A stretch of 64,000 nucleotides of DNA from Streptomyces sp. MP131-18 (GTDB taxonomy: Bacteria > Actinomycetota > Actinomycetes > Streptomycetales > Streptomycetaceae), in the NCBI RefSeq assembly GCF_001984575.1, contig NZ_LZNS01000001.1, forward strand, positions 2,399,355-2,463,354, written 5' to 3'. Below, piece after piece: positions 17,462-26,659 of the stretch; position 1 is the stretch's first letter, and every line of letters begins with the position of its first letter. A program made the translations under genes and the position numbers. The notes beneath the pieces are model-generated. The model did not search any database. It saw only the letters and a list, made by a program, of their open reading frames with translations, and was not told where the DNA came from.

Positions 17462-18147
17462 TCCCCTACGCCGAACTGCCCTTCCCCCGCACCGATGCGG
17501 CGCTGAACGCCCTCCGCTTCGCCGCGGGCATCGAGGCCCCGGCCATCTTCAACCACAGCCTGCGCACCTACCTCTACGGCCGGGCCGCAGGCGAACGGCG
17601 CGGCCTGCGCCCCGGCCGCGACTACGACGACGAACTGCTGTTCCTCGGCTGTGTGCTGCACGACGCGGGGCTCAGCGACGAGGGCAACGGCGACCAGCGC
17701 TTCGACCTCGACGGCGCCGACCTGGCGGCCAACTTCCTGACCGAGATGGGAATGCCGCCCGACCGGGTCGAGGTGGTGTGGGACGCGATCGCCCTGCACC
17801 TCTGCTTCGACCTCGCGCAGCGCAAGCGCCCCGAGATCGCGCTGGTTTCGGCGGGCGCCGGGCTCGACCTCGGGGACGACGACCCGCCGGTCCTGCCGCC
17901 CGGGTACGCGGACCGCGTGCACGCCGCCCTCCCCCGCCTGCACGCGGCAGCGGTGCTGCACGACACGATCGTCGGCCAGGCCCGCGCCAAACCGCACAAG
18001 GCGCCCCCGTTCAGCATGCCCGGCGAGCTGCTGCGGCAGCGGACCGGGCAGCGGTGGCCGACCTGGCGCGAGCTGAACGAGGCCGGCCCGTGGAACGACT
18101 ACGCGGGCCTCCCACCGACAACGGGCCCTGACACCGTCAGGGGTTGA
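17458..18147 (+). CDS. HD-domain hydrolase (cyanamide-hydratase-like)
   Basis: The 229-residue protein contains the HD superfamily metal set: NHSLRTYLYG (first His) at about 32-41, LGCVLHDAGL (the HD pair) at about 63-72, and AIALHLCFD at about 121-129. The arrangement, with a short RTYL segment after the first His, resembles the cyanamide hydratase and related HD group, but the substrate cannot be read from sequence. Its 3' end overlaps that of the convergent dehydrogenase gene by 11 bp. It is the last gene of the operon beginning at 16746. Confidence 0.75.
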   Translation: MIPYAELPFPRTDAALNALRFAAGIEAPAIFNHSLRTYLYGRAAGERRGLRPGRDYDDELLFLGCVLHDAGLSDEGNGDQRFDLDGADLAANFLTEMGMPPDRVEVVWDAIALHLCFDLAQRKRPEIALVSAGAGLDLGDDDPPVLPPGYADRVHAALPRLHAAAVLHDTIVGQARAKPHKAPPFSMPGELLRQRTGQRWPTWRELNEAGPWNDYAGLPPTTGPDTVRG

Positions 18148-19099
18148 ACACGATCTTTCCGAAGACGTCCCCGCCCGCCATCCTGGTGAAGCCCTCCCGG
18201 GCCCGCTCCAGCGGCAGCACGCTGTCGATCACCGGCCGCACGCCGGTGGCCGCGCTGAAGGCGAGCAGCGAGGCCAGTTCCTCCTTGCTGCCCATGGTGG
18301 AGCCGACGACCTTCAGTTCGAGGAAGAAGATCCGGTTCAGCTCGGCGGACGCGGGCGCCTGGCCGGAGGTCGCGCCGGAGATCACCAGAGTGCCGCCGGG
18401 CCGCAGTGACTTCACCGAGTGGGACCAGGTGGCCGCGCCGACCGTCTCGATCACCGCGTCGACGCGGTGCGGCAGCCGGGCGCCGGACTCGAACGCCGCG
18501 GTGGCGCCCAGTTCCACGGCCCGCTTGCGCTTCGCCTCGTCGCGGCTGGTGACGAACACCCGCAGCCCGGCCGCCGCACCCAGCGCGATGGCCGCGGTCG
18601 CGACGCCGCCGCCGGCCCCCTGCACCAGGACGCTGTCGCCGGGCCGGACGCCGGCGTTCGTGAACAGCATGCGGTAGGCGGTCAGCCAGGCGGTGGGCAG
18701 GCAGGCCGCCTCCTCGAAAGACAGCTCCTTCGGCTTCGGCAGCACGTTCCACTTGGGCACGGCGACCCGCTGCGCGAACGTTCCCTGGTACTTCTCGGTC
18801 AGAAGCGTGCGCCGTTCGTTCGGGCCGACGCCGTGTCCGGTCGCGCCGATCACGGAGTGGAGCACCACTTCGTTGCCGTCGGCGTCGATCCCGGCCGCGT
18901 CGCAGCCGAGGGTCATCGGCAGCGCCTCCGCGCCGATCCCGACGCCGCGCAGGGTCCACAGGTCGTGGTGGTTCAGCGAGGCGGCCCTGACCTCGACGAC
19001 CGTCCAGTCCTGCGGGGCTTCCGGCTCCGGCCGGTCGCCCAGTTCCAGCGCGTTCAGTGGCTGTTCCCGGTCGAAGCGGGCGACATAGGCAGCAAACAT
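18137..19099 (-). CDS. Zinc-binding alcohol dehydrogenase / quinone oxidoreductase family protein
   Basis: The 320-residue protein belongs to the medium-chain dehydrogenase superfamily. It has the GroES-like N-terminus (LNHHDLWTLRGVG, then LGCDAAGI), a nucleotide-binding loop VLVQGAGGGVATAAIALGAA at about 150-170 and TSRDEAKRKRAVELGA after it. The usual structural-zinc cysteine lobe is absent, which points to the NADPH quinone-oxidoreductase branch and not a zinc alcohol dehydrogenase. The C-terminus LPLERAREGFTRMAGGDVFGKIV is typical. It is transcribed alone, diverging from the acetyltransferase gene at 19182. Physiological substrate unknown. Confidence 0.85.
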   Translation of the reverse strand: MFAAYVARFDREQPLNALELGDRPEPEAPQDWTVVEVRAASLNHHDLWTLRGVGIGAEALPMTLGCDAAGIDADGNEVVLHSVIGATGHGVGPNERRTLLTEKYQGTFAQRVAVPKWNVLPKPKELSFEEAACLPTAWLTAYRMLFTNAGVRPGDSVLVQGAGGGVATAAIALGAAAGLRVFVTSRDEAKRKRAVELGATAAFESGARLPHRVDAVIETVGAATWSHSVKSLRPGGTLVISGATSGQAPASAELNRIFFLELKVVGSTMGSKEELASLLAFSAATGVRPVIDSVLPLERAREGFTRMAGGDVFGKIVFNP

Positions 19100-19181
19100 G
19101 TCCTCACGCTAGCCGCCGCGGGGCTTTCCATTCCAGAACCGCGCGTGACGTGGGACGATGGACGCTCGCGGGGAGGTTGGC

Positions 19182-19715
19182 ATGAGCACGGTGTTTCTGC
19201 GGCGGCTGAGCAGGTGGCAGGCCGAGACCGAACGGACGGACATCGGCGATCTGTACGCCGACGCGCATCGGGACGCGCCGGGCGTGCGCCCGCTCGAACG
19301 GGACGCGTTCCTGCGCCGGTTCGTGGACCACGACCTGCAACAGACCGGGTTCGACATGGTGGTCGCCGGCGACCCGGCGCTCGTCGGCTGCGCCTACGGC
19401 TTCCGTGCGGACCGGGGCGGCCGGTGGTGGGACACGTTCACCGCGGTGCCGACCGAGATAGAGGAACTGTCCGCGGCCCGGCAGGTGTTCGTCGTCGCCG
19501 CGCTGATGGTCGCCCGCCACAGGCGCCGCGCGCACGTCGCGACCCGCCTGCACAAGGAGCTGCTGTCCCGCAATGCCACCGGCCCCGCCATCGCCCTGCT
19601 CCAGCCGGGCAACACCCCCGCGCGGGCGGCGTATCAGTCCTGGGGCTGGAACAAGGCGGGCCAGCTGACCCCGCGCGACGGCGGCGAGGCCCCGCTGGAG
19701 GCGTGGGCCAGGTAG
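19182..19715 (+). CDS. GNAT-family N-acetyltransferase
   Basis: The 177-residue protein starts at ATG 19182 with GGGGAGG about seven bases upstream. It has a GNAT-like fold pattern: a central strand VFVVAALMVARHRRRAHVATRLHKELL around 105-131 in place of the classical Q/RxxGxG/A loop, and LLQPGNTPARAAYQSWGWNKAG near the end, which is a typical motif B region. The acyl-CoA loop is degenerate (RHRRRAH), so catalytic competence is not certain. The substrate is unknown. It converges on the ABC transporter operon, with a strong palindrome between them. Confidence 0.75.
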   Translation: MSTVFLRRLSRWQAETERTDIGDLYADAHRDAPGVRPLERDAFLRRFVDHDLQQTGFDMVVAGDPALVGCAYGFRADRGGRWWDTFTAVPTEIEELSAARQVFVVAALMVARHRRRAHVATRLHKELLSRNATGPAIALLQPGNTPARAAYQSWGWNKAGQLTPRDGGEAPLEAWAR

Positions 19716-19777
19716 CGGGCCGGGCCCCGCCGAGGCCCGGGGACCGGGGCACGCGCGAGCGGGGGCACGCACGAAAC

Positions 19778-19803
19778 GGCCGCGCGGCGCGCGCCGCGCG
19801 GCC
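19778..19803. terminator. Hairpin between convergent genes
   Basis: A 26-bp perfect palindrome, built of ggccgcgcggcgc and its complement, lies between the acetyltransferase stop and the stop of the ABC ATPase gene. It could terminate transcription from both sides. No T-run follows, as is usual for Streptomyces terminators. Confidence 0.6.
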
Positions 19804-19805
19804 GG

Positions 19806-20582
19806 CTACAGCACCTTGGACAGGAACGCGCGAGTGCGGGCGTGCTGCGGATCGTTCAGCACGTCCCGCGGGCGGCCCGACTCGACCACGACGCCGTCGT
19901 CCATGAAGACCAGCGAGTCGCCGACCTCCCGGGCGAAGCCCATCTCGTGCGTGACGACGATCATCGTCATGCCGTCCGCCGCCAGCCCGCGCATCACGTC
20001 GAGCACCTCGCCGACCAGCTCCGGGTCGAGCGCCGAGGTCGGCTCGTCGAAGAGCATGAGCTTCGGGTCCATGGCCAGCGCGCGGGCGATGGCGACGCGC
20101 TGCTGCTGCCCGCCGGAGAGCTGCGCCGGGTAGGTCTCCATGCGGTCGGCGAGGCCGACGCGGCGCAGCAGCTGCTCGGCCCGCTCCCGCGCCGCGGCCT
20201 TGCCGATGCCCTTGACCTGGACCGGCGCCTCCATCACGTTCTCGGCGGCGGTCATGTGCGGGAAAAGGTTGAAGCGCTGGAACACCATGCCGATGTCCCG
20301 CCGCTGTTCGGCGACCTCGCGCTCCTTCATCTCATAGAGCCGGTCGCCCTTCTGCCGGTAGCCGACCAGGCCGCCGTCCACCCACAGGCGCCCGGCGTTG
20401 ATCTTTTCCAGGTGGTTGATGCAGCGCAGGAACGTCGACTTGCCCGAGCCGGACGGGCCGACGACGCAACTCACCTCGCCCGCCTCGACCTTCAGGTCGA
20501 TGCCGCGCAGCACCTCCACGGGCCCGAACGCCTTGTGCACGCGCTCGGCCAGCACCATCGGGTGTTCGCGTCCGCCGCTCAT
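19806..20582 (-). CDS. Polar amino-acid ABC transporter ATP-binding protein
   Basis: The 258-residue ATPase shows Walker [10 protein letters not shown], a Q-loop at [11 protein letters not shown], signature [16 protein letters not shown], Walker [15 protein letters not shown] and the switch His in [12 protein letters not shown]. The [17 protein letters not shown] stretch is typical of the glutamine/polar amino-acid (GlnQ/HisP-like) family. It is the third gene of a substrate-binding/permease/ATPase operon and its ATG overlaps the permease stop (ATGA). Solute identity is uncertain; glutamate, glutamine or arginine are typical for the family. Confidence 0.92.
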   Translation of the reverse strand: MSGGREHPMVLAERVHKAFGPVEVLRGIDLKVEAGEVSCVVGPSGSGKSTFLRCINHLEKINAGRLWVDGGLVGYRQKGDRLYEMKEREVAEQRRDIGMVFQRFNLFPHMTAAENVMEAPVQVKGIGKAAARERAEQLLRRVGLADRMETYPAQLSGGQQQRVAIARALAMDPKLMLFDEPTSALDPELVGEVLDVMRGLAADGMTMIVVTHEMGFAREVGDSLVFMDDGVVVESGRPRDVLNDPQHARTRAFLSKVL

Positions 20583-21532
20583 ACCGTCGTCCCTCCCACC
20601 TGGCTCTTGGTGCGGAAGCTCGTCAGCTGCGCCCGCAGCCGTTGCAGCGGCGTGGGCGGCTGGGTGCGCCCGGAACCCTTCGCGTAGTGCCGTTCCAGGT
20701 AGTACTGGCCGACGCTGAAGACGGTGGTGAGCAGCAGATACCAGACCGTCGCCACGACGAACAGCTCCATCACCCGGGTGTTGCGCGACCCGACGATGTC
20801 GGCCGCCCAGAAAAGTTCCTCGTAGTGGACGACGGACACCAGGGACGAGGTCTTCAGCATGTTGATGAACTCGTTGCCCGAGGGCGGGATGATCACGCGC
20901 ATGGCCTGCGGCAGCACGATACGGCGCGTGGTCTTGGCACCGTTCATGCCCAGCGCGTGCGCCGCCTCCGTCTGGCCCGGGTCGACCGACAGGATGCCGG
21001 CGCGGGCGATCTCCGCCATGTAGGCGGCCTCGTTCAGGCCGAGGCCGAGCAGCGCGGCCACGAACGGCGTGATGATGTCGTTCGTCTCGTCCTTGTAGAA
21101 GCCGAAGTTCATCGTGTCGAAGATGAACGACAGGTTGTACCAGAGGACCAGCTGCACCAGGACGGGCGTGCCGCGGAAGAACCAGATGTAGCCCCAGGCG
21201 ACGTTCGACAGGACCGCGTTGTCCGACAGCCGCATGACGGCGAGCAGCAGGCCGAGCACCAGGCCGATCGCCATGGACAGCACGGTGATCCACAGCGTCT
21301 TGGCCGCGCCTTCGGTGATCCGGTCGTAGGTCAGGTACTCGCCGACGACGTCCCAGTGGATGTCGGAGTTCACGAACGACCAGGCCAGCCACGCCAGCAG
21401 CGCGCACACCGCGACCGCGCTCACCCAGCGGCCGTAGTGGCGTACGGGTATCGCGACGATGGACTCGGGCGGGATCTGATCGTCGCCGGGCTCCCGGCCC
21501 GGCTCCTTGGAGAGATCGGGCACGCCGGTCAC
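20579..21532 (-). CDS. Polar amino-acid ABC transporter permease
   Basis: The 317-residue permease has a cytoplasmic N-terminal tail, a first membrane helix near residues 40-58 and about five more helices. The conserved EAA loop coupling to the ATPase is visible as [29 protein letters not shown]. The pattern [15 protein letters not shown] and [21 protein letters not shown] is diagnostic for the HisM/GlnP family. One polypeptide probably forms a homodimer, since no second permease gene is present. The start is GTG 21532, overlapping the stop of the substrate-binding protein. Confidence 0.92.
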   Translation of the reverse strand: MTGVPDLSKEPGREPGDDQIPPESIVAIPVRHYGRWVSAVAVCALLAWLAWSFVNSDIHWDVVGEYLTYDRITEGAAKTLWITVLSMAIGLVLGLLLAVMRLSDNAVLSNVAWGYIWFFRGTPVLVQLVLWYNLSFIFDTMNFGFYKDETNDIITPFVAALLGLGLNEAAYMAEIARAGILSVDPGQTEAAHALGMNGAKTTRRIVLPQAMRVIIPPSGNEFINMLKTSSLVSVVHYEELFWAADIVGSRNTRVMELFVVATVWYLLLTTVFSVGQYYLERHYAKGSGRTQPPTPLQRLRAQLTSFRTKSQVGGTTV

Positions 21533-22503
21533 CCGTCGGAGCTGCCGGCGTTGATGGTGGCCTCCGCGACGGCGCCGGCCTCGGCGTCCCACTCGGCCAG
21601 GATCTCCGCGTACGTCCCGTCGTCGATGATCTCCTGAACGGCGGCCTGGAGGGCGTCCCGCAGCTCCGGCTGGTCCTTCGGCACGGCGATCCCGTAGGGC
21701 GCGGCGTCGATCTGCTCGCCGACCACCTCGTACTCCTCGCCGCCGCCCGCCTCCGCCGCGTTGTACAGGGCGACCGGGTAGTCGGTGATCACGGCGTCGG
21801 CCCGGCCGCTCTGGAGAGCGGTGATCGACTCGGAGTCGACCGAGCTGATGATGTCCTCGATCGGCTCGTCGCAGGCGGCCGCCTGCTCCTGCACGACCGC
21901 TTCGTTCGCCGTGCCCTGCTGCGCCGCGACGGCGAGCCCGCACAGGTCGTCCAGGCCCTGGATGCCCTCGGGGTTGCCCGCGGGCACCAGGATGGCGGAC
22001 CCGGCCTGGAAGTAGTTGACGAAGTCGGTGCCGCCCTGGGCGTCGTCGGTGCCGCCCTCCTGGCGTTCCTTGGTGTCCGTCATCGCCGACATGATGATGT
22101 CGTACCGGCCGCTGTTCATGCCGAGGATGAGGCCGTCGAACGTGCCGTTCTCGAAGACGAACTCGACGCCGAGCACCTCGCCGAGCGCCGCGCCGATGGC
22201 CGGGTCGATGCCGGAGACCTCTTCGTTCTCGTCGTAGAACTCGATGGGCGGGTACGCGATGTCCGAGCCGACGCGGATCTCCCCGGCATCACGGATCTCC
22301 TGCGGCAGCAGGCCGGCCGCGTCGCCCGCGGCGTCGCCCTCGCCACCGCCACCGCCCGCGGACTCCTGGGCGCTCTCGTTGTCGCCCCCCTCGTTCCCCG
22401 CGTCATCGGTCTGGTCTCCGCAGGCGCCGAGCAGCAGCGCGCCGCTCGCGACGAACGCGCCGACCGCGGCAAGGCGCAGACGGCGGGGGGAGCTGGAGAT
22501 CAT
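21529..22503 (-). CDS. Polar amino-acid ABC transporter substrate-binding lipoprotein
   Basis: The 324-residue protein starts at ATG 22503 after an AGGAGGATCACGCC ribosome site. It has a lipoprotein signal with lipobox LLLGAC, then a Gly/Glu/Asp-rich linker to about residue 60. The solute-binding domain begins with [17 protein letters not shown] and includes [43 protein letters not shown] and [12 protein letters not shown], all typical of family 3 binding proteins. It is the promoter-proximal gene of the operon. The ligand cannot be named; the family binds glutamate, glutamine, cystine or basic amino acids. Confidence 0.92.
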   Translation of the reverse strand: MISSSPRRLRLAAVGAFVASGALLLGACGDQTDDAGNEGGDNESAQESAGGGGGEGDAAGDAAGLLPQEIRDAGEIRVGSDIAYPPIEFYDENEEVSGIDPAIGAALGEVLGVEFVFENGTFDGLILGMNSGRYDIIMSAMTDTKERQEGGTDDAQGGTDFVNYFQAGSAILVPAGNPEGIQGLDDLCGLAVAAQQGTANEAVVQEQAAACDEPIEDIISSVDSESITALQSGRADAVITDYPVALYNAAEAGGGEEYEVVGEQIDAAPYGIAVPKDQPELRDALQAAVQEIIDDGTYAEILAEWDAEAGAVAEATINAGSSDG

Positions 22504-22914
22504 GGCGTGATCCTCCTGGGGTGGCGGAAGGTCCGAGAAGCGGCACGCGTCTTCGAGTGTCACGAGCTTGTGCGTTTTTCGATGCACGGCATCCTGCCAC
22601 CCGAACCAGCGTCCCCGGCCACCCCGAACGTCAAGATCGGATAACGGACACGGAACACCGGTCACCGGGAGTGATACACGGCAACTGGTGACTGCCCGAA
22701 GTGCGGTCATTCACCGTCCGGTTACCGAACACTGTCGTTGTCGGTGGACTTCATCGGGTAGAACGAATCGTTATCACCCCTCACCCGGGGACCAGGGCGC
22801 GTGTGCGACGCGTCCGGCGTCCGCCGCTCACCCAGGCGGACGTGGTGCCCGCCCGCCCCCTGACCTGGGAGCGGCTCCCACCCTCAACCTGTGATGCGAA
22901 TAAGGGGTCAATCA
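22504..22914. promoter_or_regulatory. Divergent intergenic region, ABC operon and malic enzyme
   Basis: This 411-bp gap separates the start of the ABC transporter operon from malic enzyme and must hold both promoters. It is less GC-rich than its surroundings, with AT-containing stretches around 22565-22590 and 22690-22780. I could not pick a single convincing -35/-10 pair or known operator, and no small gene is supported. Confidence 0.5.
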
Positions 22915-24111
22915 GTGGCATCGGAGATCGTCAATCCGAGGAACGAGCTTGCGGACGCGGGGCTCGATCCCGCGTTCGCCCTGCACCGCGGCGGCAAGAT
23001 GGCGGTCGCCGCCACGGTGCCCGTGCGGAACGCGGACGACCTGTCCCTCGCCTACACGCCCGGCGTCGCGCGGGTCTGCGGCGCGATCGCCCAGCAGCCG
23101 GAGCTGGTCCACGAGTACACCTGGAAGTCCCAGGTCGTCGCCGTGGTCACGGACGGCAGCGCCGTGCTGGGCCTCGGCGACATCGGTCCGGAGGCGTCAC
23201 TTCCGGTGATGGAGGGGAAGGCCATCCTCTTCAAACAGTTCGGCGGCGTGGACGCGGTGCCCGTCGCGCTCGACTGCCGGGACCCGGACGAGATCGTGGA
23301 GACCGTGGCGCGGCTCGCGCCCTCGTTCGGCGGAGTGAACCTGGAGGACATCTCGGCGCCGCGCTGCTTCGAGATCGAACGCAAGCTCCAGGAGCGGGTG
23401 AACATCCCCGTCTTCCACGACGACCAGCACGGCACGGCCGTCGTCACACTCGCCGCCCTGCGGAACGCGGCGCGACTGACCGGCCGCGACCTCGCCGACC
23501 TGCGGGTGGTGATCTCCGGCGCCGGGGCGGCCGGCGTCGCCATCGCGAAGATCCTGCTCGGCGCGGGCGTCGGGGACGTCGTGGTCTGCGACCGCAAGGG
23601 CATCGTGTCCGCGGACCGCACCGACCTGACCGACGTCAAGCGGGAGCTGGCCGCGCTGACCAACCGCACCGGCCTGACCGGTTCGCTCGCGGCGGCGCTC
23701 GACGGGGCGGACGTCTTCGTCGGCGTCAGCGGCGGCACCGTGCCGGAGCCGGCGGTCGCCAAGATGGCGCCGGGCGCGTTCATCTTCGCCATGGCCAACC
23801 CGGACCCGGAGATCCACCCCGAGGTCGCGGCCCGCTACGCCGCGGTGGTGGCCACCGGGCGCAGCGACTACCCGAACCAGATCAACAACGTGCTCGCCTT
23901 CCCCGGCATCTTCTCCGGCGCGCTGTCGGTCCGGGCCACGCGGATCACCGAGGGCATGAAGCTGGCCGCGGCCGAGGCCCTCGCGGCCGTGGTCGCCGAC
24001 GACCTCAGCCCCTCCCGGGTCATCCCCTCCCCCTTCGACGAACGCGTCGCCCCGGCCGTCGCCGCGGCGGTCGCGGCGGCCGCGCGCGCCGAGGGCGTGG
24101 CCAGGGCGTGA
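22915..24111 (+). CDS. NAD(P)-dependent malic enzyme
   Basis: The 398-residue enzyme decarboxylates malate to pyruvate with NAD(P) reduction. The N-terminal malic domain includes LAYTPGVARVC, VTDGSAVLGLGDIGP and VMEGKAILFKQFGGVDAVP, and PVFHDDQHGTAVVTLAAL carries the metal-binding aspartates. The Rossmann loop is VVISGAGAAGVAIAK. The C-terminal part has NQINNVLAFPGIFSGAL. The start at GTG 22915 is preferred because AAGGGG lies eight bases upstream; ATG 22894 is in frame but has no ribosome site. It ends in a strong hairpin shared with the convergent methyltransferase gene. Confidence 0.92.
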   Translation: MASEIVNPRNELADAGLDPAFALHRGGKMAVAATVPVRNADDLSLAYTPGVARVCGAIAQQPELVHEYTWKSQVVAVVTDGSAVLGLGDIGPEASLPVMEGKAILFKQFGGVDAVPVALDCRDPDEIVETVARLAPSFGGVNLEDISAPRCFEIERKLQERVNIPVFHDDQHGTAVVTLAALRNAARLTGRDLADLRVVISGAGAAGVAIAKILLGAGVGDVVVCDRKGIVSADRTDLTDVKRELAALTNRTGLTGSLAAALDGADVFVGVSGGTVPEPAVAKMAPGAFIFAMANPDPEIHPEVAARYAAVVATGRSDYPNQINNVLAFPGIFSGALSVRATRITEGMKLAAAEALAAVVADDLSPSRVIPSPFDERVAPAVAAAVAAAARAEGVARA

Positions 24112-24119
24112 GACCACGG

Positions 24120-24158
24120 CCCGGCGCGGCCTCCCATCGGCAGGGAGGCCGCGCCGGG
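24120..24158. terminator. Bidirectional terminator hairpin
   Basis: A perfect 16-bp stem (cccggcgcggcctccc with its complement) around the seven-base loop atcggca lies between the convergent malic enzyme and methyltransferase genes. Its strength and position make a bidirectional terminator very likely; no T-run follows. Confidence 0.75.
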
Positions 24159-24183
24159 ACCGCGCCGGGACCGCGCCGGTGCG

Positions 24184-24942
24184 TTACTTCAGTGCGATGA
24201 CCACCGCGTCGGTCAGGGAGCTCCACGCCGTCCTGGCCTCGGCGAAGCCCGCCCCGCGCAGGGTGTCGGTGTGCCACCGGAGGGTGGCGAACTCGCCGTT
24301 GCCGTGGTCGCCCTCCCTGGGCCTGCCGAAGATCGCGAACCGCTCGGCCGCTTCCTCGGCCAGCTCGGGCGCCGCGGCGACCGCGTCCCACCAGTCCGCC
24401 CAGTCCTGGACGCCGGCCGCCTTCTCCCGCTCCTGCCTCGCCTTCCTGAACGCGCGCTCCGCCGCGTTGATCCGCGGGGTCGACTCGTCCGGCATGTGGT
24501 CCGCGTTCAGGAACACCCCGCCCGGCCGCACCAGACCGGCCAGCCGGCCGTACAGCGCACGCAGCGGCTCCTCGCGCAGCCAGTGCAGGGCCGTCGCCGT
24601 GAGCACGGCGTCGTAGGAGTCGTAGGGCAGCGTCTCGGCCCAGTCGGGCGCGGTGAGGTCCGCGCGGACGAACTCCACCCGCTGCTCCCCCTCGAACGAG
24701 CCGCGCGCGATCGCCAGCAGCGCCGGGTCCAGGTCGACGCCGGTGCTGACCGCGCCGGGGAAGCGCGTGAGCAGCCGCCTGCTGATGCTGCCCGTGCCGC
24801 AGGCCAGGTCGAGCACGCGCGGCCGGTCGCCGACCAACGCCTCCACCGCGTCCAGCATGACCCGGAAGCGCTCCTCGCGGTCCGGCAAATACCACTCCTG
24901 CTGCCGGTCCCAACTGTCCTGCCACTGCTGCCAGTCGGTCAT
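24184..24942 (-). CDS. Class I SAM-dependent methyltransferase
   Basis: The 252-residue protein starts at ATG 24942 after GGAGGAGTGGAC. Motif I of the SAM-binding Rossmann fold is VLDLACGTGSISRRLL at about 44-59, followed by the acidic residue in TGVDLDPALLAIAR and motif IV-like SYDAVLTATALHWL. RLAGLVRPGGVFLNADH is typical post-motif sequence. It falls in the broad methyltransferase 11/12/25 group, so its substrate (small molecule or other) is not predictable. Transcribed alone, diverging from the CGNR regulator gene. Confidence 0.85.
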   Translation of the reverse strand: MTDWQQWQDSWDRQQEWYLPDREERFRVMLDAVEALVGDRPRVLDLACGTGSISRRLLTRFPGAVSTGVDLDPALLAIARGSFEGEQRVEFVRADLTAPDWAETLPYDSYDAVLTATALHWLREEPLRALYGRLAGLVRPGGVFLNADHMPDESTPRINAAERAFRKARQEREKAAGVQDWADWWDAVAAAPELAEEAAERFAIFGRPREGDHGNGEFATLRWHTDTLRGAGFAEARTAWSSLTDAVVIALK

Positions 24943-25040
24943 GTCCACTCCTCCACGCACACCTGCGGTAAGAGACACCTGCGGATGGCGGCCCTTACTA
25001 GTACGCTGATGACCATAGCTGGCACGCGTAAGGAACACAA

Positions 25041-25661
25041 TTGGAACTGACCTATTACTCGGACTTCGCCGTGCGGCTGATCAACACCGAGGAGCCACTG
25101 CGCGGTACGGACGCGCTGACCTCGGTGGACGCCGTGCGCCGCCTGTTCGGCGAGGCCCAGCAGGCCGCCCGGCGGGCCGGCGAGGGCGACGTGACCCGGC
25201 TGCGCGGGGTGCGGACCCGGCTGCGCGCCGTCTTCGCGGCCGCGGCGGAGGGCGACGAGGTGCGGGCCGTCGACCTCCTCAACGCGCTGCTGCTCGAATA
25301 CCCGGCCAGCCCGCAGATCTCAGGACACGACTACCTGGACGAGGCCGGCCGCCCCCGCTGGCACCTGCACCTGGCCGAGCACCCGTCCAGCGCCACCGCC
25401 GGCTACGCGGCCATCGCCTGCATGGGCCTCGCGTTCCAGCTGACCGACCTCGGCGTGGACCGGCTCGGCATCTGCGGGGCCGAGCCCTGCCGCAACGCCT
25501 ACCTCGACACGTCGACCAACCGCTCCAAGCGCTACTGCTCGGACCGGTGCGCGACGCGGGCCAACGTGGCCGCCTACCGGGCGCGCAAGCGCCGCGAACG
25601 GGCGCTCAGCGGGCGCACCGCCGATGGCAGCCCGGTCAGCGCCGACACCAGCGAGACCTGA
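25041..25661 (+). CDS. CGNR zinc-finger transcriptional regulator
   Basis: The 206-residue protein has an N-terminal all-helical ABATE-type stress-sensing domain and a C-terminal CGNR zinc finger with the cysteines visible in LGICGAEPCRNAYLDTSTNRSKRYCSDRC, followed by a basic tail. The start appears to be TTG 25041, with AAGGA seven bases upstream; the next in-frame GTG (25071) would remove conserved-looking residues. Its last 88 bp overlap the end of the oppositely transcribed sodX gene. The regulon is unknown; location beside sodX/sodN suggests a stress link but that is only positional. Confidence 0.82.
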   Translation: MELTYYSDFAVRLINTEEPLRGTDALTSVDAVRRLFGEAQQAARRAGEGDVTRLRGVRTRLRAVFAAAAEGDEVRAVDLLNALLLEYPASPQISGHDYLDEAGRPRWHLHLAEHPSSATAGYAAIACMGLAFQLTDLGVDRLGICGAEPCRNAYLDTSTNRSKRYCSDRCATRANVAAYRARKRRERALSGRTADGSPVSADTSET

Positions 25662-25960
25662 CCCCGGCGGAGCGGCGCGCGCAGCCGCAGCAGCGCACGC
25701 GCCACCAGCAGGCCGTCCGGCACCGCCCCGAACTCGCGGCTGTCGTTGACCACTTCCGGGTTGTCCCCGACCACCCACCAGCCGCCGCGGCGGCGGCCGA
25801 CGGCGCGCTTGACGATCAGCAGATCGTGCTGGAACGGATGCCGCAGCACGACCACGTCCCCCGGCCGCACCCGGGACCCGTAACTCAGCAGCAGCTGATC
25901 GCCGGGCCGCAGGGTGGGCAGCATCGAGGGGTTGTAAACCTCGGCCAGCCCCAGCCTCAT
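25574..25960 (-). CDS. sodX: Nickel superoxide dismutase maturation protease
   Basis: This 128-residue signal-peptidase-like (S26 family) protein has the catalytic Ser in VYNPSMLPTLRPGD and the catalytic Lys in LLIVKRAVG, with GGWWVVGDNPEVVNDSREFG as the third conserved box. It is the protease that removes the SodN propeptide so that the new N-terminal His can bind nickel. The ATG at 25960 has GGAGGAGCGCG before it; an in-frame ATG at 26014 is less well supported. It diverges from sodN, as in other Streptomyces, and its 3' end overlaps the CGNR gene. Confidence 0.88.
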   Translation of the reverse strand: MRLGLAEVYNPSMLPTLRPGDQLLLSYGSRVRPGDVVVLRHPFQHDLLIVKRAVGRRRGGWWVVGDNPEVVNDSREFGAVPDGLLVARALLRLRAPLRRGQVSLVSALTGLPSAVRPLSARSRRLRAR

Positions 25961-26122
25961 CGCGCTCCTCCACTCGTCGGCGGCCATCGTCCGCCATCGG
26001 CCCCAGTCAAGCATTGGACTTTTGGCCTAAGCCGGGGTACCCGGCCCGGGTCGGCCGAGAAAACCCGCCCTGCACGGAGTAATGTCGGCCAGGAGAAGAC
26101 GATCACGAGGAAGGACAGCTTC

Positions 26123-26518
26123 ATGCTCTCCCGCCTGTTTGCCCCGAAGGTCAAAGTCAGCGCCCACTGCGACCTGCCGTGCGGCGTGTACGACCCGGCC
26201 CAGGCCAGGATCGAAGCCGAGTCCGTCAAGGCCATCCAGGAGAAGTACCAGGCCAACGACGACCCGCACTACCGCGCCCGCGCCACGACCATCAAGGAGG
26301 AGCGGGCCGAGCTGGCCAAGCACCACATCTCGGTGCTGTGGAGCGACTACTTCAAGCCGCCGCACTTCGAGAAGTACCCCGAGCTGCACCAGCTGGTGAA
26401 CGACACCCTGAAGGCCCTGAGCGCCGCGAAGGGCTCCACCGACCCGGCCACGGGCCAGAAGGCGCTGGACTACATCGCCCAGGTCGACAAGATCTTCTGG
26501 GAGACCAAGAAGGCCTGA
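26123..26518 (+). CDS. sodN: Nickel-containing superoxide dismutase
   Basis: The 131-residue precursor contains the nickel hook HCDLPCGVYDP, in which the mature N-terminal His and two Cys bind nickel after a 14-residue propeptide (MLSRLFAPKVKVSA) is removed. The remainder is the four-helix bundle typical of NiSOD, with length as expected. The enzyme dismutates superoxide in the cytoplasm as a hexamer. AGGAAGGA precedes the ATG. It diverges from sodX. In S. coelicolor sodN expression depends on nickel; I did not identify a Nur site with confidence in the short gap. A 12-bp hairpin follows the gene. Confidence 0.95.
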   Translation: MLSRLFAPKVKVSAHCDLPCGVYDPAQARIEAESVKAIQEKYQANDDPHYRARATTIKEERAELAKHHISVLWSDYFKPPHFEKYPELHQLVNDTLKALSAAKGSTDPATGQKALDYIAQVDKIFWETKKA

Positions 26519-26540
26519 CCCCCGGGCCCAGCCCAGCACT

Positions 26541-26570
26541 CCGCCCCCGGCACACAGCTGCCGGGGGCGG
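26541..26570 (+). terminator. sodN terminator
   Basis: A perfect 12-bp stem (ccgcccccggca with its complement) with a six-base loop begins 22 bp after the sodN stop codon. No T-run follows, as is common in Streptomyces. Confidence 0.75.
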
Positions 26571-26659
26571 CTGCATGCCCGCACCGCGCCGCGGCGGCCC
26601 CGGGGTGTGCGGCCCTAGGATGTGCGCGCAGCCAGTTCTCGAGTGCACCGGGGGAGCGA

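Noticed and set aside
26019..26122. A Nur binding site between sodX and sodN
   Set aside because: A partial palindrome (ccgggtacccggcccggg) is GC-type and common in this genome; there is no clear AT-rich Nur-type box.
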